Positions 28,001-40,000 of a stretch of 64,000 nt of DNA are shown in pieces; the first letter of the stretch is position 1, and every line of letters begins with the position of its first letter. The position numbers were made by a program, and so were the translations under genes. The notes below the pieces were generated by a model, which was not told the origin of the DNA, did no database searches, and was given only the letters and a program-made list of their open reading frames with translations. Source of the DNA: Diorhabda sublineata. Lineage: Eukaryota; Arthropoda; Insecta; Coleoptera; Chrysomelidae. The stretch is from positions 3,043,001-3,107,000 of the forward strand of contig NC_079477.1 of the NCBI RefSeq assembly GCF_026230105.1, read 5' to 3'.

Positions 28001-31000
28001 GCAATTCATTAATTTCAACCTTGGTGTGTGGAGATGCGTTGTCCTGATGGAAAAACACTTTTTTATTCAAATCTATTCGCTTTTTTGCAATTTTCCCCTT
28101 TATTTTATCAATTTCGAATGCATTAAGATAACCGATGAACACAACCCCTTGACTATGTCAAAAAGCGAATTACTTTTCAAAATGATACCACAGCATTACC
28201 AAATAGGATTTAATTTCGATGAGGAAATACACGATACGTTTTTTTTCAGTACAATCAATTGAAAATAATAATTTTATTAGTATATTTTCCATTTTCACAA
28301 AAATCTTTACAACCACTCATTCATACATCTCTGAAATAGAAAGTAAGCGTTCAAAATGGCTGAAATTATAGTCAGAGATTCTTTCGACGCATCGTATATT
28401 GATAAATGCTGACATTTTCAGGTTGAGGTCGATTACTTTTCAAACCACTCTCGTGTATCTAGCTATGAGAAGGCCACGACAGAACAGATGGAATCCATTT
28501 CGTGCTAATTCTTCCAGAAATCCTTCTGGCAATGAGATAAATACGTTGTTAATCAAATAAATTTAATTTTGTAACATAATCCAATCCTCAACCAACTTTT
28601 GTTATGAATCTACAGTGAAAAAATAATATTTGAGTCCCTGTTGCTGATATAAACAAAACGAACAGGTGTATAGGTAGTGTTTTTTAATAGCGAATTATTT
28701 GGTCGCGCTCTCGAAACAAGATTTAGGAACGCGTCCAAATCGTTGAACATCCAATACTAAATATATAAAAAAAAAACGTTTATTCAAAAATTAATTGATG
28801 TAAGTACATACCAAACACTTAGCGAGCGCCAACGAAATGAGTCAATGAATGTCAATGGATATACGTCGAAAGATTAATGACGATATCACGGTGAAAAAAA
28901 ATATTTTTAGATTCCAAGATCGATATAATAAAAACATTCAAGGTTGAAATTTTGGTGATACAATTCAACAGCATTATGAAAAAATAAACTTCATTTTACT
29001 AACGAGAAAAGTCCTGATGTAAAACAACAAAATATCTAAGCATATTCCTGGTCTTTTGAAGCATCCTTCACGCTTACAAATTTTGCAACAATTCTGCTTA
29101 CTGTGCTTCTTCCGTTATCCTAACTTTCCAATCAACAACATAGTCTGGTCTAACAAAATATACCTTAAATTCTATAAGAAGTAATCGAGTGGAGTCAAAT
29201 CAGGGGATCTAGCTGGCCATTCGATCGTTCCACATCTTCCAATCCACCTATTGCGAAAACCTCGTTCATATAATTTTGCACTGTACGTGCAAAAATGTGT
29301 GGAGCTCCGTCTTGTTGGTATTAAATAGATCGATCTATTTCATTTGGATGGTTAACATCAACAACCATTAAATGCGTTCAAAATGTTAATGATACCGGCC
29401 CAAAAGTTCACTTTTTTAGGATTTTGCCTTCTATCGGGATCATGATTGCATCAAATTTAAAAAATTGAAAAGAGAACTAAAATCCCCAACAATGTGCCAC
29501 ACAACTCCTTCTCTTATTTAAAATTTTCGAAGGGGTGATTATAATTCAGTGGGCTGTTAGAGAGATAATATTTTCATACTATAAATTGTCAATTTAAGAA
29601 TAAAAATCAATTTGTTTCAGGGTTTTTAGTTTGTTATAATGAGAGGAAGTTTGTTGTTTCTATTACCACAATATATACTGGATACAGAAAGAAATATTTT
29701 CATCTGAACCGGAGTTAGGGTCCATTGGTCTCACTATGAAACCTTCTAGCAGTATTCGACTGGAATATACCTAAACATAGTCGGATGGCAGTATTGTGTA
29801 CCAGGTCTAGAACTACTGTACCTAATCTAGTTTTTTCTTCTTTAAGTACCATACACTTTGCAGCGTGTAGGTGTTCTCTTGTCCAAAACTTCTAATCTAT
29901 TATCTGAAGGCACCCCTCTTTTGCACGATGAATAATACCACACCAGTCCCTTATATTCCGAAGCCAGGAATGTTGTTTACGCCTTGGTCCTGTCCTAGGA
30001 TCCGCAGACGTCTGCGCAACAACCATATTTCCATTGCTTCTATTCTGTTTAAGGATCTCACTTTCAGTGACCTCGTCTCCACACCATACAAAAGGATTGA
30101 CCAAATATAACATTTTATCACTCTCAATCTAAGGCTTATGAGGACTTTTCGGCGGATTAGAAACTTATTAAACTTTGTAAAAGCTGTTTTTGCAATTGCT
30201 GTCCGAGTTTTAACTTCCTCGTCGAAATTGAGCTACGCCGTGTTGTTTTTTTAGTTTGGTTGTATGCGCGATTATTGTGAGTCCTTATTTGGTTCCAATT
30301 TCGTTGATAGAATTGACCAGCTCTTGTAGATCTTCTACGTTGTCGGCTAATATCGCAGTATCTTCGGCATACCTAATATTATTTATGAGAATGCCATTTA
30401 CTTTAATGCCTTTGTGATGGTCTTTCAATGCCAGCTGGAAAATTCTTTCTACGTATATATTAAATTGCATGGATGAGAGTATGAATCCCTGACGGACTCC
30501 CCTAGGTATCTGAAGGTGGTCCGTAGTTAGAGAGCCGCTAGTTCGCAGTTCTGTTTGATCTACTTACAGCTTTTGTATGATCCTCTAGTTTAGAGCGGCT
30601 TATTGTTCTATATATTTTCAGAAGAGATAAAAATGAGAAAGAGTTTTGATGATATTTAGCCTACTAAGGCATGTTCCTTCAGTTCCTAGAATGTGCCACT
30701 TCCAGGAGAGCTTAGAGTCCAACCAGCCAATCAACCGTTAGTAGTGGTAGAATCATCTTTTGGGAATGGGATGTATGATCCTCTAGTTTAGAGCGGCTCA
30801 TTGTTCTATATATTTTCAGCGGAGAAGTTTCTTCTGCGCCCAAATATAAATGAGAAAGAGTTTTGATGATATTTAGCCTACTAAGGCATGTTCCTTCTGT
30901 TCCTAGAATGTGCTACTTCCAGGAGAGCTTAGAGTCCGACCAGCTAATCAACTGCTGGTAGTGGTAGATTCATCTTTTGGGAATGGGATGTATGATCCTC

Positions 31001-34000
31001 TAGTTTAGAGCGGCTCATTGTTCTATATATTTTCAGCGGAGAAGTTTCTTCTGCGCCCAAATATAAATTAGAAAGAGTTTTGATGATATTAAGCCTACTA
31101 AGGCATGTTCCTTCAGTTCCTAGAATGTGCTACTTCCAGGAGAGCTTAGAGTCCAACCAGCCAATCAACCGCTGGTAGTTTTAGATTCATCTTTTGGGAA
31201 TGGGATGTATGATCCTCTAGTTTAGAGCGGCTCATTGTTCTATATATTTTCAGCGGAGAAGTTTCTTCTGCGCCCAAATATAAATGAGAAAGAGTTTTGA
31301 TGATATTTAGCCTACTAAGGCATGTTCCTTCAGTTCCTAGAATGTGCTACTTCTAGGAGAGCTTAGAGTCCAACCAGCCAATCAACCGCTGGTAGTTTTA
31401 GATTCATCTTTTGGGAATGGGATGTATGATCCTCTAGTTTAGAGCGGCTCATTGTTCTATATATTTTCAGCGGAGAAGTTTCTTCTGCGCCCAAATATAA
31501 ATTAGAAAGAGTTTTGATGATATTAAGCCTACTAAGGCATGTTCCTTCAGTTCCTAGAATGTGCTATTTCCAGGAGAGCTTAGAGTCCAACCAGCCAATC
31601 AACCGCTGGTAGTTTTAGATTCATCTTTTGGGAATGGGATGTATGATCCTCTAGTTTAGAGCGGCTCATTGTTCTATATATTTTCAGCGGAGAAGTTTCT
31701 TCTGCGCCCAAATATAAATGAGAAAGAGTTTTGATGATATTAAGCCTACTAAGGCATGTTCCTTCAGTTCCTAGAATGTGCTACTTCCAGGAGAGCTTAG
31801 AGTCCAACCAGCCAATCAACCGCTGGTAGTTTTAGATTCATCTTTTGGGAATGGGATGTATGATCCTCTAGTTTAGAGCGGCTCATTGTTCTATATATTT
31901 TCAGCGGAGAAGTTTCTTCTGCGCCCAAATATAAATTAGAAAGAGTTTTGATGATATTAAGCCTACTAAGGCATGTTCCTTCAGTTCCTAGAATGTGCTA
32001 CTTCCAGGAGAGCTTAGAGTCCAACCAGCCAATCAACCGCTGGTAGTTTTAGATTCATCTTTTGGGAATGGGATGTATGATCCTCTAGTTTAGAGCGGCT
32101 CATTGTTCTATATATTTTCAGCGGAGAAGTTTCTTCTGCGCCCAAATATAAATGAGAAAGAGTTTTGATGATATTAAGCCTACTAAGGCATGTTCCTTCA
32201 GTTCCTAGAATGTGCTACTTCCAGGAGAGCTTAGAGTCCAACCAGCCAATCAACCGCTGGTAGTTTTAGATTCATCTTTTGGGAATGGGATGTATGATCC
32301 TCTAGTTTAGAGCGGCTCATTGTTCTATATATTTTCAGCGGAGAAGTTTCTTCTGCGCCCAAATATAAATTAGAAAGAGTTTTGATGATATTAAGCCTAC
32401 TAAGGCATGTTCCTTCAGTTCCTAGAATGTGCTACTTCCAGGAGAGCTTAGAGTCCGACCAGCTAATCAACTGCTGGTAGTGGTAGATTCATCTTTTGGG
32501 AATGGGATGTATGATCCTCTAGTTTAGAGCGGCTCATTGTTCTATATATTTTCAGCGGAGAAGTTTCTTCTGCGCACAAATATAAATGAGAAAGAGTTTT
32601 AATGGTATTAAGCCTACTAAGGCATGTTCCTTCAGTTCCTAGAATGTGCTACTTCCAGGAGAGCTTAGAGTCCGACCAGCTAATCAACTGCTGGTAGTGG
32701 TAGATTCATCTTTTGGGAATGGGATGTATGATCCTCTAGTTTAGAGCGGCTCATTGTTCTATATATTTTCAGCGGAGAAGTTTCTTCTGCGCCCAAATAT
32801 AAATGAGAAAGAGTTTTAATGGTATTAAGCCTACTAAGGCATGTTCCTTCAGTTCCTAGAATGTGCTACTTCCAGGAGAGCTTAGAGTCCGACCAGCTAA
32901 TCAACTGCTGGTAGTGGTAGATTCATCTTTTGGGAATGGGATGTATGATCCTCTAGTTTAGAGCGGCTCATTGTTCTATATATTTTCAGCGGAGAAGTTT
33001 CTTCTGCGCCCAAATATAAATTAGAAAGAGTTTTGATGATATTAAGCCTACTAAGGCATGTTCCTTCAGTTCCTAGAATGTGCTATTTCCAGGAGAGCTT
33101 AGAGTCCAACCAGCCAATCAACCGCTGGTAGTTTTAGATTCATCTTTTGGGAATGGGATGTATGATCCTCTAGTTTAGAGCGGCTCATTGTTCTATATAT
33201 TTTCAGCGGAGAAGTTTCTTCTGCGCCCAAATATAAATTAGAAAGAGTTTTGATGATATTAAGCCTACTAAGGCATGTTCCTTCAGTTCCTAGAATGTGC
33301 TACTTCCAGGAGAGCTTAGAGTCCGACCAGCTAATCAACTGCTGGTAGTGGTAGATTCATCTTTTGGGAATGGGATGTATGATCCTCTAGTTTAGAGCGG
33401 CTCATTGTTCTATATATTTTCAGCGGAGAAGTTTCTTCTGCGCCCAAATATAAATTAGAAAGAGTTTTGATGATATTAAGCCTACTAAGGCATGTTCCTT
33501 CAGTTCCTAGAATGTGCTACTTCCAGGAGAGCTTAGAGTCCAACCAGCCAATCAACCGCTGGTAGTTTTAGATTCATCTTTTGGGAATGGGATGTATGAT
33601 CCTCTAGTTTAGAGCGGCTCATTGTTCTATATATTTTCAGCGGAGAAGTTTCTTCTGCGCCCAAATATAAATTAGAAAGAGTTTTGATGATATTAAGCCT
33701 ACTAAGGCATGTTCCTTCAGTTCCTAGAATGTGCTACTTCCAGGAGAGCTTAGAGTCCGACCAGCTAATCAACTGCTGGTAGTGGTAGATTCATCTTTTG
33801 GGAATGGGATGTATGATCCTCTAGTTTAGAGCGGCTCATTGTTCTATATATTTTCAGCGGAGAAGTTTCTTCTGCGCCCAAATATAAATTAGAAAGAGTT
33901 TTGATGATATTAAGCCTACTAAGGCATGTTCCTTCAGTTCCTAGAATGTGCTACTTCCAGGAGAGCTTAGAGTCCGACCAGCTAATCAACTGCTGGTAGT

Positions 34001-37000
34001 GGTAGATTCATCTTTTGGGAATGGGATGTATGATCCTCTAGTTTAGAGCGGCTCATTGTTCTATATATTTTCAGCGGAGAAGTTTCTTCTGCGCCCAAAT
34101 ATAAATTAGAAAGAGTTTTGATGATATTAAGCCTACTAAGGCATGTTCCTTCAGTTCCTAGAATGTGCTACTTCCAGGAGAGCTTAGAGTCCGACCAGCT
34201 AATCAACTGCTGGTAGTGGTAGATTCATCTTTTGGGAATGGGATGTATGATCCTCTAGTTTAGAGCGGCTCATTGTTCTATATATTTTCAGCGGAGAAGT
34301 TTCTTCTGCGCCCAAATATAAATTAGAAAGAGTTTTGATGATATTAAGCCTACTAAGGCATGTTCCTTCAGTTCCTAGAATGTGCTACTTCCAGGAGAGC
34401 TTAGAGTCCGACCAGCTAATCAACTGCTGGTAGTGGTAGATTCATCTTTTGGGAATGGGATGTATGATCCTCTAGTTTAGAGCGGCTCATTGTTCTATAT
34501 ATTTTCAGCGGAGAAGTTTCTTCTGCGCCCAAATATAAATGAGAAAGAGTTTTAATGGTATTAAGCCTACTAAGGCATGTTCCTTCAGTTCCTAGAATGT
34601 GCTACTTCCAGGAGAGCTTAGAGTCCGACCAGCTAATCAACTGCTGGTAGTGGTAGATTCATCTTTTGGGAATGGGATGTATGATCCTCTAGTTTAGAGC
34701 GGCTCATTGTTCTATATATTTTCAGCGGAGAAGTTTCTTCTGCGCCCAAATATAAATGAGAAAGAGTTTTAATGGTATTAAGCCTACTAAGGCATGTTCC
34801 TTCAGTTCCTAGAATGTGCTACTTCCAGGAGAGCTTAGAGTCCGACCAGCTAATCAACTGCTGGTAGTGGTAGATTCATCTTTTGGGAATGGGATGTATG
34901 ATCCTCTAGTTTAGAGCGGCTCATTGTTCTATATATTTTCAGCGGAGAAGTTTCTTCTGCGCCCAAATATAAATGAGAAAGAGTTTTGATGATATTAAGC
35001 CTACTAAGGCATGTTCCTTCAGTTCCTAGAATGTGCTACTTCCAGGAGAGCTTAGAGTCCAACCAGCCAATCAACCGCTGGTAGTTTTAGATTCATCTTT
35101 TGGGAATGGGATGTATGATCCTCTAGTTTAGAGCGGCTCATTGTTCTATATATTTTCAGCGGAGAAGTTTCTTCTGCGCCCAAATATAAATTAGAAAGAG
35201 TTTTGATGATATTAAGCCTACTAAGGCATGTTCCTTCAGTTCCTAGAATGTGCTACTTCCAGGAGAGCTTAGAGTCCAACCAGCCAATCAACCGCTGGTA
35301 GTTTTAGATTCATCTTTTGGGAATGGGATGTATGATCCTCTAGTTTAGAGCGGCTCATTGTTCTATATATTTTCAGCGGAGAAGTTTCTTCTGCGCCCAA
35401 ATATAAATGAGAAAGAGTTTTGATGATATTAAGCCTACTAAGGCATGTTCCTTCAGTTCCTAGAATGTGCTACTTCCAGGAGAGCTTAGAGTCCAACCAG
35501 CCAATCAACCGCTGGTAGTTTTAGATTCATCTTTTGGGAATGGGATGTATGATCCTCTAGTTTAGAGCGGCTCATTGTTCTATATATTTTCAGCGGAGAA
35601 GTTTCTTCTGCGCCCAAATATAAATTAGAAAGAGTTTTGATGATATTAAGCCTACTAAGGCATGTTCCTTCAGTTCCTAGAATGTGCTACTTCCAGGAGA
35701 GCTTAGAGTCCGACCAGCTAATCAACTGCTGGTAGTGGTAGATTCATCTTTTGGGAATGGGATGTATGATCCTCTAGTTTAGAGCGGCTCATTGTTCTAT
35801 ATATTTTCAGCGGAGAAGTTTCTTCTGCGCCCAAATATAAATGAGAAAGAGTTTTAATGGTATTAAGCCTACTAAGGCATGTTCCTTCAGTTCCTAGAAT
35901 GTGCTACTTCCAGGAGAGCTTAGAGTCCGACCAGCTAATCAACTGCTGGTAGTGGTAGATTCATCTTTTGGGAATGGGATGTATGATCCTCTAGTTTAGA
36001 GCGGCTCATTGTTCTATATATTTTCAGCGGAGAAGTTTCTTCTGCGCCCAAATATAAATGAGAAAGAGTTTTAATGGTATTAAGCCTACTAAGGCATGTT
36101 CCTTCAGTTCCTAGAATGTGCTACTTCCAGGAGAGCTTAGAGTCCGACCAGCTAATCAACTGCTGGTAGTGGTAGATTCATCTTTTGGGAATGGGATGTA
36201 TGATCCTCTAGTTTAGAGCGGCTCATTGTTCTATATATTTTCAGCGGAGAAGTTTCTTCTGCGCCCAAATATAAATTAGAAAGAGTTTTGATGATATTAA
36301 GCCTACTAAGGCATGTTCCTTCAGTTCCTAGAATGTGCTACTTCCAGGAGAGCTTAGAGTCCAACCAGCCAATCAACCGCTGGTAGTTTTAGATTCATCT
36401 TTTGGGAATGGGATGTATGATCCTCTAGTTTAGAGCGGCTCATTGTTCTATATATTTTCAGCGGAGAAGTTTCTTCTGCGCCCAAATATAAATTAGAAAG
36501 AGTTTTGATGATATTAAGCCTACTAAGGCATGTTCCTTCAGTTCCTAGAATGTGCTACTTCCAGGAGAGCTTAGAGTCCAACCAGCCAATCAACCGCTGG
36601 TAGTTTTAGATTCATCTTTTGGGAATGGGATGTATGATCCTCTAGTTTAGAGCGGCTCATTGTTCTATATATTTTCAGCGGAGAAGTTTCTTCTGCGCCC
36701 AAATATAAATGAGAAAGAGTTTTGATGATATTTAGCCTACTAAGGCATGTTCCTTCTGTTCCTAGAATGTGCTACTTCCAGGAGAGCTTAGAGTCCAACC
36801 AGCCAATCAACTGCTGGTAGTGTTAGATTCATGTTTTAGGATTGGAATGTTAATTTTAATTGTTGTGTATTATTGACAATTAAAATGAGTCTAATTTTGG
36901 ATAAAGCAAATATTTATAAAACGCGTTTCATATCGAAACATAATAGATTTCAAAAAAATAAACAACTTTATTGCTAATATTCACATTTTAGTATAATTAA

Positions 37001-40000
37001 AGCTGCGTAATTGGAGTGTACATTTGGCAGTTATTAATGTTTTCAAATGATTAACCTTTGAATTTTCATTGCCATTGCAGGGAACATACACGGATCTATA
37101 TTTGAAGTACTGGTAATATATAATTAAATAAAATTATAAACAAAATTTAACGATTTAATGTTTATTTTCCTTAAATATAGATTGGAAATCAAAATTATTC
37201 AATTCGATTTGAAGGTTAAGTAAAATATTTTCATAGTTCAACTACCGCTTTATTCAAGGAAGTTAACAGTCATCTTAAATAAATTGTAAACGCTTAAAAA
37301 TTAATAAATCATATATATTTTTAATTACTTTAAGATAAAATAATGAGCAAAACGAAATTGTAGTATAAGATAAGTAGTAGATGAAATATAAGTGGCGCAC
37401 GTGCCAAGGTAAAAAAGAAACGGTTATACAGCATTTTGAATACCACGAAAAACGGTGAAAAGTATAGAAAAATAAAGTAGATAGATAATAGTGTAAAAGA
37501 AAATCGAAATATGAACGAAACAATTTGAAATACGAGAACGATTGTCTTCGAATTTTCCCCCTCTAAAATGTATCCGTATAAAAAATTAGCAAGTTTTGCG
37601 TTTTGAAAGAAATTTAGATCCATTATTACATACCGGAAGTCTTAGTGTCGAAATACGTCTTTGGAAACGCGCAGCTCAGACCTCGGCGTTTGAGACTTGA
37701 TCGTTTCGTTGTTTCGATTCCAAACGCCTCGCCTGGGTTAGGGTGAGTATAAAACAATGAGCCATAGAAGGGATATCATGTATACCGGCGATGATTACTT
37801 CAATTTTATATTATTAGGACATTAAGAAGGTTAATTGAAATTTCCTGAGTCTATCGGTCAGTCTGGGGTGAACGGATTATCGTTTTACTGAGCGATTTTG
37901 TTCGGAGAAACGTCGTGGTCGCCACATAACCCTCCTTCCAGTGAAGAAGTCACTAAATAGTGTTTGTATACGTGTACGTCCGTGTCTATGGCCGAGCTTT
38001 CATCAAGAAGGTTCGCGTTCGATTCCTTTGTTCAACCTGAGCTTCGATTTTTCTTCTCAAATTTTTCCGCCAACGTGCCAATGAAAGACGTCTGGACGAT
38101 TTCATACTCTTCGAAGGCGATCGTTTTCTTCGGCTTCGTTGAGTGGTTGTTTATTCTGCGTTCGAATGGTTAACCGGCTGATCCAGGTGATCCAGCTGCC
38201 GCCGACTGAACATAAGTCACGCAAGAGCTGGAAGGACATTGATCGCCGATGGTTTCGATTTCCAAAAGTTGTATGGATTATACGGATTAACTCCTCCAAG
38301 AGTTTTTTATACACCTCGATGATAGGTGGGTTTAAAATTGTCCATTTTGACACTGTATATCGGGTCTAGTGTCGCTGACACCTTGGAATTCAAGCTCTGA
38401 TCGCTTTTCTGTCTCGCTGAATTTCTCCTCTATTCGAAACGCCTCGTCTGGGTTCGCGTGAGTATGAAATAATGAGTAGGTAGAAGAGTTTTTTCTAAAA
38501 AATGTATCAGGTATATCGGTGAGGATTAGTTTAATTATGTGCTATCAAGACATTAAGAAAATAACTTGGAATTTCCTTCGGGTATCGGTCAGTCAGAGGT
38601 GGACGAATTATCGTCTTAAAGAAGAAGTTTGTTCGGGGGAATGCTTACCTGTGTTAAGTATTTATGAATTTCAAGTCACACAAAAAATAATAGTCCTGGA
38701 AGCTGTGTGGCCTTCTTAATATCTGCATTTCTTAGACCCGAAACAATTCACCAATAAAGATTTATTTGCTAGAGATGACAAAAATGGAAGCGATATTGAA
38801 GAAGTGGGAGATAAACACAGATCAACTCCTTTTTTACATAATTTTCATATTTTTTCATTATTTAAGTTTAACAGAACATTTATTGGTGTACATGTCGTTA
38901 TTTATTTACAAAAACAAGTGGAATTATTTATGATATGAATCCATTAGTGTTGGCTCTACAAGATGGTAAACAAGTAAAACAAATAACAGGCAGAAAACCA
39001 GGTTATTAGAAATCAAATAAGGAATAAAAACTGCTAAATTTTGACAGACAAATTATTTGACATTCAGATATAAATGGGTTTATATAAATTATCCATAGTT
39101 TCTTGGAACTCTTATGAATTCATCACAATAAATCAAAATGTATTGCAGTTTTCTGAAAATTGGAAATTTCGATGTTACAGTTAGTAATAATTGAGGCAGA
39201 GACGGACCACACCTTTTTGGCCACAATAAATTTGACTGATCATTTATCAAATGTTCACTTCTGGCAACCGTACTAGTTTTTAAAAACAATAGCAAATCTA
39301 AGGAAAAAACAACAATTTTGAAATAGTTTTATTTCTATTTTTACATTAACAAATATACGGACACGTGTTATTGGATGCGATGTCGAAACTTCTTACGAGG
39401 TGCTTCCTGTTTCTCAGACAATTTAGAAATTAATAAATTAATCGGTTCCTCTGATCCGGACATTGTTTATATTTCAACACATAGAACTTAAACTTTGATT
39501 TATTCAGTTTTTGATTACCTAAAAGTTTATTATTGAACATATTTCGGAAGTTTTTATGTGAAAATCAATCTCATTAATAATGTACTTTAGTAAAATCTAC
39601 GAGGAGTGTTCATAAAGTAACGAGACAAGCGCTGGATTTTGGATCTTGAACTATATAACTTCTACTTTTGTCTTAAGGTCAAATCTGTATTAAAAGGAAC
39701 AACTAATGAGTCTGTTGGAACTGCGAAAGATAAAGCGGCGTCCGGGAGGAGCTCACAGAAAAGAATTTCGATCAATCAATCAATTATTAATGATTCTGTA
39801 CATTTGGAAACTTCTGCTACCACATATCCAATACCAGGAACGTGATTTTTGATAAAAATAATTTGTAGCCATTTACGAAGTCCCAAACATTAGTTTGGGG
39901 TCCAAAAATTTCCGTTAGAATCCTTAGAAATATTTAGTGTCATCTCATTATACAATTTTTAAAGTCTATGAAACCTTCATAGCTCAATTCCCTAGCTTAA

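Noticed and set aside
37989..38022. tRNA-like boxes (TGGCCGAGC and GTTCGATTCC)
   Set aside because: The boxes are too close for a tRNA and no cloverleaf or acceptor stem can be drawn.
38102..38353. 83-codon minus-strand frame in the GC-richer island
   Set aside because: Overlaps equally long plus-strand frames, no recognisable domain and no flanking splice sites that I trust.
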